A stretch of DNA of 16,051 bases from DATAWZ01 sp036266975 (GTDB taxonomy: Bacteria; Actinomycetota; Thermoleophilia; Solirubrobacterales; Solirubrobacteraceae), in assembly GCA_036266975.1 (NCBI GenBank), contig DATAWZ010000053.1, positions 1-16,051 on the forward strand. The letters run 5' to 3'. Below are positions 5,956-12,544 of the stretch, one piece after another. The notes beneath the pieces are model-generated. The model saw only the letters and a list, made by a program, of their open reading frames with translations. It was not told the origin of the DNA and did not search any database. The position numbers were made by a program, and so were the translations under genes. How positions within the stretch are numbered: the stretch's first letter is position 1; the number at the start of each line of letters is the position of its first letter.

Positions 5956-7269
5956 GTGCGCACGGAGGGGCGGGTCGCCGTCGTCCTGCCCGGCGGCGGC
6001 GCCCGGGGCGCATACGAGATCGGCGCGCTGTCGGTGCTGCTCCCGGCGCTCGCGGCGCGCGGCGAGCGGGTGTCGATCCTGTGCGGGACGAGCGTGGGCG
6101 CGATCAACGCGGCGATGCTCGCCTCGCTCGCGGCAGAGCCGGTCGAGGTCCAGGTCCGCGAGGCCCTCGCCCGCTGGGCCTCGCTGTGCAAGGACGACGT
6201 GATGCGGCCCCTGGTCGGCGTGCGGGCGCCGTTCACCCTCCTGCGCCTGCTCGGCGAGGTGCTCGAGCTGTCCGGACTGCGGCTCGGCAGCCTCTTCGAC
6301 GCCGCGCCGCTGCGCGAGTCGCTGCCGCGCTGGATCGACTTCCCGGCCATCCACCGCGCCGTTCGCGCGGGGGCGGTCGACGCGGTGTGCGTGGTCGCCA
6401 CCGCCCTCTCGAGCGGCGCCTCGGTGGCGTTCACCGAGACGCGGATGACGCTGCCGAGCGTCGAGCCCGGCGAGCGGCTGCGATACGTGTCGGTGGCGCT
6501 GGACAGCGACCACGTGCGCGCCTCGGCGGCGATCCCGCTGCTGTTCCCGCCAGTGGCCGTCGGGCGCCCGGCCGCGGCGCGCGACCACTACATCGACGGC
6601 GGCACGCGCCTGAACAGCCCCCTCAAGCCGGCGCTCGCGCTCGGGGCCGAGCGGGTCATCGTCATCGGCCTGGAGCCGTTCCGGCCGCGCACGACGCGGG
6701 CCGCCCCGCCCGAGGCGCCGCGGCTGGCCGACGTGACCGCCAACGTGCTCGACGGGCTGCTGGTGGATCAGGTCGGCGACGACCTGCGCCGGCTCGTCGC
6801 GATCAACTCGTTCTTCGTGGAGGGTGTCAGCTCGGCCGGCTCCGGGCCCTCGCGCTCGGCGCGCGCCTACCGGACCGCGCGCGGGCGCCGGCCCTACCGG
6901 CGGATCGCCTACGCGCTGGTCAGCCCCGCGCAGGCCGGCGAGATCGGGCGCATCGCCGAGCGTGTGTTCCGCGAGCGCTACGGCGGGCTGCGCGGGCTGC
7001 GCCGGCCCGACTACCCGCTGATCTCGCGCGCGCTCGGCGGGCAGACGCGCAGCCGCGGCGAGTTGCTCTCCTTCCTGCTGTTCGACCCCGTGTTCAGCGC
7101 GGCGCTGATCGACGCCGGGCAGCGCGATGCGCGCCGCTGGCTGCGCCGGCACCCGGCCTTCTGGTGCGCGGACGGCGCCCACGACCTCGGGTCGGCGGGC
7201 GGCTTCGACGCGGCGCGCGTGCGCGAGGAGCAGGCGCTCGACGAGTTCCGGGCGCTGAGGCGCCGATGA
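5956..7269 (+). CDS. Patatin-like phospholipase / acyl hydrolase
   Basis: This 437-residue protein belongs to the patatin/RssA-type Ser-Asp dyad lipid hydrolases, which release fatty acids from phospholipids or other lipid esters. The oxyanion-hole loop is PGGGARGAY (residues 12-20), the nucleophile elbow is GTSVG (Ser46), and the catalytic Asp is in HYIDGGTRLNSPL (Asp214), so it should be active. No signal peptide is visible, so a cytoplasmic or inner-membrane-face location is likely. The region after about 245 is longer than the minimal patatin fold, rich in Arg and of unknown role. Start choice is GTG 5956 with GGAGG ahead of it; ATG 5932 would add eight residues. It is divergent from the P450-TetR operon with a shared 103-base control region. 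The UspA-like gene follows after 80 bases. The substrate is unknown. Confidence 0.9.
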   Translation: MRTEGRVAVVLPGGGARGAYEIGALSVLLPALAARGERVSILCGTSVGAINAAMLASLAAEPVEVQVREALARWASLCKDDVMRPLVGVRAPFTLLRLLGEVLELSGLRLGSLFDAAPLRESLPRWIDFPAIHRAVRAGAVDAVCVVATALSSGASVAFTETRMTLPSVEPGERLRYVSVALDSDHVRASAAIPLLFPPVAVGRPAAARDHYIDGGTRLNSPLKPALALGAERVIVIGLEPFRPRTTRAAPPEAPRLADVTANVLDGLLVDQVGDDLRRLVAINSFFVEGVSSAGSGPSRSARAYRTARGRRPYRRIAYALVSPAQAGEIGRIAERVFRERYGGLRGLRRPDYPLISRALGGQTRSRGELLSFLLFDPVFSAALIDAGQRDARRWLRRHPAFWCADGAHDLGSAGGFDAARVREEQALDEFRALRRR

Positions 7270-7349
7270 GCGGCTCGACCGGCGGTCCAGGGCGGTTTCG
7301 ACCGGCTGACCCTGTTGGCGAAGGCCCTGCTAGTTCACCCTTTTCAAGC

Positions 7350-7754
7350 ATGAACTGCACATGGAGAATCCTAGTGGTGAGCTGTCAGACGTTGACCGCG
7401 CCGGCGCTCGTCGAGCACCTGCGCCAGCGGGCCGCGGGGGGTGACTGCGCCCTGACCGTGCTCGTGCCGGGCGGGGAGGCGCTGCCGCCCGGCACGATCG
7501 AGCGCGCGGTCGCCCAACTGCACGAGGCCGGCGTGGATGTGAGGATTCTGGTCGGCGCGTCCGACCCCCTGGCCGCGGTCGAGGAGGCCTGGGTGCCGGG
7601 GGAGTTCCACGAGGTGATCGTGGCCACGCTGCCGGCGCGCGGCTCTCGGTGGCTGGCCATCGACCTGCCCTACCGGGTGCAGCGGATCACCGGCTCGCTG
7701 GTCACGCACGTGGTCGCCTCGCCGCAGCCGGCGCCGATCGCCGCCTACGCGTAG
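7350..7754 (+). CDS. Small UspA-like (alpha/beta nucleotide-hydrolase fold) protein
   Basis: The protein is 134 residues. It starts with a beta strand typical of the fold (RILVVSC, residues 6-12), then a helix, a second strand (CALTVLVPG), a helix over about 48-60, and the stretch ILVGASDPLAAVEEA. Its end is the most family-like part: FHEVIVATLPARGSRWLAID and LPYRVQRITGSLVTHVVASP. That last part resembles a group of actinobacterial proteins annotated as universal stress or hypothetical proteins. The ATP-binding G-2x-G-9x-G loop of classical UspA proteins is not evident, so nucleotide binding is doubtful. No good ribosome binding site precedes the ATG at 7350; GTG codons at residues 9-10 are possible alternative starts but would remove the first strand. 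It lies 80 bases behind the patatin gene and may be read with it. The role is unknown. Confidence 0.7.
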   Translation: MNCTWRILVVSCQTLTAPALVEHLRQRAAGGDCALTVLVPGGEALPPGTIERAVAQLHEAGVDVRILVGASDPLAAVEEAWVPGEFHEVIVATLPARGSRWLAIDLPYRVQRITGSLVTHVVASPQPAPIAAYA

Positions 7755-7771
7755 CAGGGAGCGCCCGGGGC

Positions 7772-7838
7772 GAACCTGTCGGTCCCGGGTCCCGCATCGG
7801 TCCCGGGTCCCGCATATGTGGCCAAACCCGACAGGTTC
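7772..7838. repeat. Inverted repeat enclosing a tandem 18-bp duplication
   Basis: GAACCTGTCGG (7772-7782) and its exact complement CCGACAGGTTC (7828-7838) form 11-bp arms. Between them CGGTCCCGGGTCCCGCAT is repeated perfectly and without a gap (7780-7797, 7798-7815). The element lies just after the UspA-like stop in the convergent gap before the transglutaminase-like gene, so it may act as a terminator for the plus-strand genes. No T-run follows. Confidence 0.6.
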
Positions 7839-7859
7839 TTCGCGGGCCCGGGCCCGAGC

Positions 7860-7900
7860 GTTGTCCGGTTGGGCGTGCCATACGCCGGAAACTGGACAAC
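7860..7900. terminator. Long two-part hairpin between convergent genes
   Basis: The outer arms GTTGTCCGGTT (7860-7870) and AACTGGACAAC (7890-7900) match at 10 of 11 positions, the exception being a G-T wobble. An inner stem GGCGT / ACGCC (7872-7876, 7882-7886) closes a 5-base loop. It sits 12 bases past the transglutaminase-like stop and 105 bases past the UspA-like stop, so it could end transcription from both sides. There is no clear U-tract, so the terminator role is inferred from position and structure. Confidence 0.45.
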
Positions 7901-7912
7901 GTGCGAGCGATG

Positions 7913-8788
7913 CTACGCCCGTGCGCTGCTCGCCGGGTCCAGTCGGGTCATGCGCACGCTCGCCGTCAGCTCCGCGTCCCCGCCGCCGCGATAGACGCCC
8001 TTGATCGGCGGCACGTCGCCGTAGCTGCGGCCGTGGCCGATCTTCACGTGCTGCTCGCCGGTGAGCCCGCGGTTGGTCGGATCGGCGCCGACCCAGACCG
8101 GCTCGCCGCCGCCCTCCCCCGCCGGCAGCAGCGCCTCCAGCCAGGCGTGCGTCTGGACCTCGACCGAGTCGTCGCCGCCGTCCTCGGGCGCCGCGAACAG
8201 GTAGCCCGAGACGTAGCGCGCGCCGATGCCCTGCGCCCGTAGGAGCAGCAGCGCGAGGTGCACGAAGTCCTGGCACACCCCGGCGCCCGCCTCGAGCAGG
8301 TCCTCGACCGTCGATCCGACGTAGGTGACCCCGGGGCGGTACTCGAAGCGATCGGGCACGAGCTCGCAGATCAGCAGCAGCGCAGCCAGGGGGCTCTTGG
8401 CGTTGACCGCGGCGCGCAGCTCGTCGAGCAGCGCACGGGCGGGCGTCTCGCCGACGGGCAGGGCGAACTCGCCGGCCACGTCGAGGTACGCGCCGGCGCG
8501 GAGCGCCTCCCAGGTGCCGCCGGGCGGCGCGGGCGCCGGGGCGGTGACCACGCGCGCCCGCACGTCGATCATGAGCTGGCGGTGCGGGCGCGCGATCCCG
8601 AACTCGATCACATCAGTGCCGAAGTAGTCGACGTGGCGGCCGAGCCGGGCGTCGGGGTCGACGCGCACGGTGAAGTCGTCGCAGCGCTGGCCCGTGATCG
8701 TCGCCGGCCGCACCCGCAACGCGTTCAAGTTGTCGATGACCGGCTCGGCGTAGCGGTACTCGGTCAGGTAGCGGATCGCGTAGTTCAC
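7913..8788 (-). CDS. Transglutaminase-like cysteine protease/peptidase (third gene of the ATP-grasp operon)
   Basis: This 291-residue protein has the N-terminal bacterial transglutaminase-like beta domain (YAIRYLTEYRYAEPVIDNLN ..., about 3-85) and the core domain with an intact triad: Cys172 in GAGVCQDFVH, His214 in QTHAWLEA and Asp236 in GADPTNR. Bacterial members of this family usually act as cysteine peptidases or amidases rather than cross-linking enzymes; mycobacterial Rv2409c is a relative in the same gene arrangement. No signal peptide is visible, so it is probably cytoplasmic. The start is GTG 8788, which overlaps the alpha-E stop in a GTGA, so it is translationally coupled to that gene. 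The tail after about 245 carries HVKIGHGRSYGDVPPIKGVYRGGG (positions about 247-270), typical of the family. Its substrate is probably the product or target of the ATP-grasp protein; this is inferred. Confidence 0.9.
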   Translation of the reverse strand: MNYAIRYLTEYRYAEPVIDNLNALRVRPATITGQRCDDFTVRVDPDARLGRHVDYFGTDVIEFGIARPHRQLMIDVRARVVTAPAPAPPGGTWEALRAGAYLDVAGEFALPVGETPARALLDELRAAVNAKSPLAALLLICELVPDRFEYRPGVTYVGSTVEDLLEAGAGVCQDFVHLALLLLRAQGIGARYVSGYLFAAPEDGGDDSVEVQTHAWLEALLPAGEGGGEPVWVGADPTNRGLTGEQHVKIGHGRSYGDVPPIKGVYRGGGDAELTASVRMTRLDPASSARA

Positions 8789-9744
8789 GGCGCGTGGGCG
8801 ACGAGATGCTCGGCGGCCGCCGCCCCTCCGAAGTAGCGCTCGCAGATGTCGCGGTCGGCGGCGGCCAGCTCGCGCTCGACGATCTCGCACACCTCGATCA
8901 GGTCGTCGCCGGCGCCGGCGACGCCGCCGCCGCGGAACTCGAGGTCGGCCGACAGGCGCGAGAGCCGCAGCACGGGCTCGGAGCTGCGCGGGTCGGCGTC
9001 GGCCGCGGTCAGTGCGCGGCGCACGGCGTCGACCGACGCCGCCACCGAGTCCGGGTAGCTGCGCGTGAACAGCAGGAAGCGCGCGACGGGCACGGCGTTC
9101 GGCGGCTCGGGCACCGCTCGCCGGTAGGCCTGCACGCCGCCGACCGCGTGCAGCAGCGCGAGCGCCTGGCCGTCGCGCAGCGGCGAGGAGCCGTCCTCGT
9201 CGCCCTCGCGCACCGGCGGCAGCGCGACGCGCAGCATGCGCAGGACCATGTCGGCGGACTCGTAGCGTCCGCCCGCCTCCAGGAACGCGAAGGCCTCGTC
9301 GCGGAGCATCGTCCGCGAGGCGACCCCCCAGAACAGCGCCGAGCGGCCCTTGACGTAGCTGGCCAGGCCGTAGGGGCCGACGTCGAGGGCGGTGCGCTCG
9401 TCGAAGTCGAGGTGGAAGGTGTTGATCGACTCCCACATCTCGGCGCTGATGACGTCCCGCACCGTGCGGGCGCCCTCGCGGGCGCGCGTGACGCTCGCGC
9501 GCACCGAGGTCGGCTGGTCGGGGTCCAGGGCGAGCGTGTCGAGCATCCGCTCGCGCGAGGCGTCGGGCGAGCTCGAGCCCATGATCGCCAGCAGCGAGCC
9601 CCACGAGAGCATCACCCCGGCCGGGGCATCGGGCTGTCCCTGCAGCTCGGCGAGGAAGATCCCGTCGAGCATGCGCGCCGAGTGCTCGGCGCGCGCGACG
9701 TTGCGGCCGAGCCAGTACAGCTCGTGGGCGATCCGCGCGAGCAT
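8785..9744 (-). CDS. Alpha-E domain protein (DUF403 family)
   Basis: This 319-residue, mostly helical protein matches the alpha-E family, known from gene clusters with circularly permuted ATP-grasp and transglutaminase-like proteins (mycobacterial Rv2410c is a counterpart). Family features visible are the start MLARIAHELYWLGRNVARAEHSARMLD, the middle ISAEMWESINTF, GLASYVKGRSALFWGVASRTMLRDEAFAFLEAGGRYESADMVLRML (residues about 145-190), and RFLLFTRSYPDSVAASV. No catalytic residues are known for the family; it may be a scaffold or substrate-binding partner of the ligase. The ATG at 9744 overlaps the ATP-grasp stop by one base (TGATG), and its own stop overlaps the next start by three bases, so all three genes are tightly coupled. 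Confidence 0.9.
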   Translation of the reverse strand: MLARIAHELYWLGRNVARAEHSARMLDGIFLAELQGQPDAPAGVMLSWGSLLAIMGSSSPDASRERMLDTLALDPDQPTSVRASVTRAREGARTVRDVISAEMWESINTFHLDFDERTALDVGPYGLASYVKGRSALFWGVASRTMLRDEAFAFLEAGGRYESADMVLRMLRVALPPVREGDEDGSSPLRDGQALALLHAVGGVQAYRRAVPEPPNAVPVARFLLFTRSYPDSVAASVDAVRRALTAADADPRSSEPVLRLSRLSADLEFRGGGVAGAGDDLIEVCEIVERELAAADRDICERYFGGAAAAEHLVAHAP

Positions 9745-11306
9745 CAGCCCTGCTGCTGTTGCTGTTGCTGTTGGCTGGCCCAGCGTCCGAGGGCGAGCCC
9801 GGGCAGCTGCGGCGGCTGGTGGCCGATCGCGTCGGCCGCGCCCGAGGGTGAGTCGGCGCCGTCCGAGGTCTCCTCGAGCACCCACGTGTCCTTCGAGCCC
9901 CCGCCGCGCGAGGAGTTGACGATCATCTCGCCCTCCCCGAGCGCGACGCGGGTCAGGCCGCCGGGGACGATCGTGATCGTCTCGCCGAACACCGCGAACG
10001 GCCGCAGGTCGACGTGGCGGGGCTCGAGGGTGCCCTGCGCGCCGACGACCGGGACGGTCGAGAGGTGGACGAGCTCCTGCGCGATCCAGCGCTCGGGCAT
10101 GCGCCGCAGCACGTCGGCAAGCGCGGCCAACTCGTCGGGCGGCGTGCTCGGGCCGATGAACACGCCGGTGCCGCCCGACTCGCCCGTCGGCTTGACCACG
10201 AGCTCGTCCAGGCGCCCGAGCACGTACTCGAGCTGCTCGGGGTCGCGGAGCAGATAGGTCGGCACGTTCTGCAGGATCGGCTCCTCGCTCAGGTAGAAGC
10301 GGATCATCTCGGGCACGTAGTGGTAGATCGCCTTGTCGTCGGCCACGCCCGTGCCGAGCGCGTTGGCGATCGCGACGTTGCCCGCCCGGTAGGCGCGCAC
10401 GATCCCGGGAACGCCGAGCAGCGACTCGGGCCGGAACTCGAGCGGATCGATGAAGTCGTCGTCGATGCGCCGGTAGATCGCGTCCACGCGCGAGAGCCCG
10501 CTCGTCGTGCGCATGTAACAGACGTCGTCGCGCACGACCAGGTCGGAGGCCTCAACGAGCTCGACGCCCATCTGCCGGGCGAGGAAGGCGTGCTCGAAGT
10601 AGGCGCTGTTGAGCGGGCCCGGCGTCCACACGACCACGCACGCCTCGCCCTCGGCCGCCGGCGCGAGCGCGCGCAGCGCGGCGAGCAGCAGCTGCGGGTA
10701 GTGGTCGACCGGGCGCACCCGGTAGTCGGCGAACAGCCGCGGCAGCAGGCGCATCATCGCCAGGCGGTTCTCGATCACGTAGGAGACCCCCGAGGGGACC
10801 CGCACGTTGTCCTCGAGGACCTTCCAGCTGCCGTCGCGGTCGCGGACCAGGTCACAGCCGGCCACGTGGGTGTAGACCCCGCCGGGCGGGCGCACGCCGT
10901 GCACCGCCCGGGCGAAGTGCGGGCGGCTGACGATCAACGACCACGGCACGATCCCGGCGTGGACGATCTCGCGGCCGTGGTAGACGTCGTCGACGAACTC
11001 GTTCAGCGCCCGGATGCGCTGGGCCAGGCCGCGCTTGATCTGGGTCCACTCCGAGGCGGGCATGATGCGCGGGATCAGGTCGAGCGGGAACGGGCGGTCG
11101 CGCACCATGCCGTCCTCGTCCTTGGCGTCGAACGTGATGCCCTGCTGGGTGAAGATCGCGTCGCGCCGGCGGCCGGCGGCGAGCAGCCGCTCGGGCCCGA
11201 GCTCCTCGAGCGCGGCGGCGAGCGGCGCGGCGTGCGGGCGCGGCGCGCCCTCGAGGTCGAAGAGCTCGTCGTAGAACCCAGCGGGGGGCGTCACCTGTTC
11301 GGCCAT
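9744..11306 (-). CDS. Circularly permuted ATP-grasp ligase (type 2), first gene of the trio
   Basis: This 520-residue protein belongs to the circularly permuted ATP-grasp family (DUF404/DUF407 type; mycobacterial Rv2411c is a counterpart). ATP-grasp enzymes join a carboxylate to an amine through an acyl-phosphate, so a peptide- or amide-forming role is expected; the substrates are unknown. Visible motifs are FDAKDEDG (about 59-66), WKVLEDNVRVPSGVSYVIEN (161-180), VWTPGPLNSAYFEHAFLA, VVKPTGESGGTGVFIG (370-385), HVDLRPFAVFG (431-441) and GGLTRVA ... NSSRGGGSKDTWVLEE (449-479). The C-terminus ends in eight consecutive Gln and a Gly, which the family core does not need. The ATG at 11306 has an AGGA five bases ahead; an ATG two codons earlier would leave no space for it. 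A MITE-like element lies upstream and may affect expression. Confidence 0.9.
   Translation of the reverse strand: MAEQVTPPAGFYDELFDLEGAPRPHAAPLAAALEELGPERLLAAGRRRDAIFTQQGITFDAKDEDGMVRDRPFPLDLIPRIMPASEWTQIKRGLAQRIRALNEFVDDVYHGREIVHAGIVPWSLIVSRPHFARAVHGVRPPGGVYTHVAGCDLVRDRDGSWKVLEDNVRVPSGVSYVIENRLAMMRLLPRLFADYRVRPVDHYPQLLLAALRALAPAAEGEACVVVWTPGPLNSAYFEHAFLARQMGVELVEASDLVVRDDVCYMRTTSGLSRVDAIYRRIDDDFIDPLEFRPESLLGVPGIVRAYRAGNVAIANALGTGVADDKAIYHYVPEMIRFYLSEEPILQNVPTYLLRDPEQLEYVLGRLDELVVKPTGESGGTGVFIGPSTPPDELAALADVLRRMPERWIAQELVHLSTVPVVGAQGTLEPRHVDLRPFAVFGETITIVPGGLTRVALGEGEMIVNSSRGGGSKDTWVLEETSDGADSPSGAADAIGHQPPQLPGLALGRWASQQQQQQQQG
9750..9773 (-). repeat. Glutamine-codon microsatellite (8 Gln)
   Basis: Eight glutamine codons in a row, partly alternating CAA/CAG, encode residues 512-519 of the ATP-grasp protein, directly before Gly and the stop. 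The use of CAA in a genome that otherwise strongly prefers G or C in the third position points to repeat expansion by slippage. Confidence 0.85.
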
Positions 11307-11332
11307 TGACATCCTGCATCTTCGTTTCCCGC

Positions 11333-11344
11333 TCCCGGCCGGGA
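11333..11344. promoter_or_regulatory. 12-bp perfect palindrome upstream of the ATP-grasp operon
   Basis: TCCCGGCCGGGA lies 27 bases before the ATP-grasp start. It is flanked by a wider inverted pair GACATC (11308-11313) and GATGTC (11354-11359). It could be an operator or a leader hairpin, but GC-rich palindromes arise easily by chance in this genome. Confidence 0.3.
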
Positions 11345-11395
11345 ATATCGCCAGATGTCGAAACGGCGGGCGCGGGGATTGGCCCGGACGTCGAG

Positions 11396-11560
11396 CTAGT
11401 GGCACCTCCGGTAAATCCGCTCCCGCTTCGCAGCTGCAAATCTTCGCCTGGCGGCGTCCTCGCGAGCCGAAACAGCGCTGCTATTCCGGCTCCCTGCGTC
11501 CTGGCCATGCTCGATTTTCGCTCGCGAATCGACGACCGGATTTACCGGAGGCACCACTAG
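11396..11560. mobile_element. MITE-like palindromic element with 20-bp terminal inverted repeats and CTAG target duplication
   Basis: The ends TGGCACCTCCGGTAAATCCG (11400-11419) and the complement of 11537-11556 match at 18 of 20 positions. Both ends are flanked by CTAG (11396-11399 and 11557-11560), which fits the 4-bp YTAR target duplication known for some IS5-related and IS701-type elements, although CTAG is itself palindromic and could simply extend the repeats. The interior also mirrors itself: GAGCCG (11464-11469) pairs with CGGCTC (11487-11492), and the centre at AGCGCT (11474-11479) coincides with the centre of the ends. The core is 157 bp and codes for no transposase, so it would need one in trans. 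It lies between the HtrA and ATP-grasp genes, and the right CTAG contains the HtrA stop codon. Confidence 0.65.
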
Positions 11561-12522
11561 GAAAGCTCTCGCGGGACCAGCCGCAGGCTGACCGTGCGCT
11601 CCCCGCGCACGACGGTGACGCCGACCTGCACGTCGATCCGCTCGCCGACCATCACGCGCTGGATGTCCTGGACCGCGGCGATGCGCTCGCCGTCGAGCTC
11701 GACGATCAGGTCCTCGGCGCGCAGCCCCGCGCGCTCGGCCGGGCTGCCCGGGACGACCTCGATGACCTCGACCCCGCCCTGCGGCCCCCACTGGCGGCGG
11801 GCGTGCGGGGGCAGCGGCCGCGGCCCGCCGGCGATCCCCAGGTGGGCGCGGCGCACGCGCCCGTCGCGCATCAGCGCGCCGATGATCGCCCGGGTGGCGG
11901 TGTTGATCGGGACGGCCAGGCCGAGCCCGACGGCGGCCACCGCGGTGCTCACGCCGACGACGCGCCCGGCGTGATCGACCAGCGCGCCGCCCGAGTTGCC
12001 GGGGTTCAGCGCCGCGTCGGTCTGGATGACGTTGTCGATCATCCGCAGCGTGCGCCCGGAGCGGGCGGGCAGCGAGCGGCCGAGCGCGGAGACGACGCCG
12101 GCGGTGACCGAGCCGGCGAACCCGTGGGGGTTGCCGATGGCCACCACGAGCTGGCCGACGACCAGGCGCTCGGCGTCGCCGAGCTCGGCCGGCTGCAGGT
12201 CGCCCTCGGTCGCCCGCAGCACGGCGAGATCGGACAGCGGGTCGCTGCCGACCACCTCGACGGCGATCTCGCGCCCGTCGACGAACGCGGCGCGCCCGGC
12301 GCGGAGCGCCCCGTCGCGGCCGGTCACGACGTGCGCGCTGGTGAGCAGGAACCCGTCGGGGGTCAGCACGAAGGCGCTGCCGGCGCCCGCGGGCACCTGA
12401 CCGCCCCCGCGGCGGCGCAGGACGCGCAGGTGCGCGACCGAAGGGGCCAACCGCTGGGCCACGCCCGCCACCGTGCGCGAATAGGCGTCCAGCGCCTCGA
12501 GTTCAGTCGATTCCTGAATCAT
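11557..12522 (-). CDS. HtrA/DegP-like serine protease with PDZ domain, catalytically intact
   Basis: This 321-residue protein is an S1C trypsin-fold protease that degrades misfolded or tagged proteins. The triad is complete: His64 in TSAHVV, Asp98 in SDLAVL and Ser177 in NPGNSGGAL. The activation region IGNPHGFAGSVTAGVVSALGR (about 129-149) is also present. A single PDZ domain (about 228-315) contains HLGIAGG, VVPGSPAERAGLRAEDLIVELDGERI and a C-terminal strand. Unlike most HtrA proteins it has no signal peptide or membrane span, so a cytoplasmic location is likely. ATG 12522 is preceded by GAGGG at seven bases. It starts 22 bases behind the pseudo-HtrA gene and is surely in its operon. Its TAG stop lies inside the CTAG at the edge of the MITE-like element. 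Confidence 0.92.
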   Translation of the reverse strand: MIQESTELEALDAYSRTVAGVAQRLAPSVAHLRVLRRRGGGQVPAGAGSAFVLTPDGFLLTSAHVVTGRDGALRAGRAAFVDGREIAVEVVGSDPLSDLAVLRATEGDLQPAELGDAERLVVGQLVVAIGNPHGFAGSVTAGVVSALGRSLPARSGRTLRMIDNVIQTDAALNPGNSGGALVDHAGRVVGVSTAVAAVGLGLAVPINTATRAIIGALMRDGRVRRAHLGIAGGPRPLPPHARRQWGPQGGVEVIEVVPGSPAERAGLRAEDLIVELDGERIAAVQDIQRVMVGERIDVQVGVTVVRGERTVSLRLVPRELS

Positions 12523-12544
12523 CCTATGACCCTCAACTTTACCC

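Noticed and set aside
7780..7815. CRISPR array
   Set aside because: Only two units, directly joined with no spacer between them, and no cas genes.
11306..11791. Open frames on both strands ending in IYRRHH or IYRRCH at the MITE-like element
   Set aside because: The similar endings arise because both strands read the same terminal inverted repeat. They have no ribosome binding sites or domain content.
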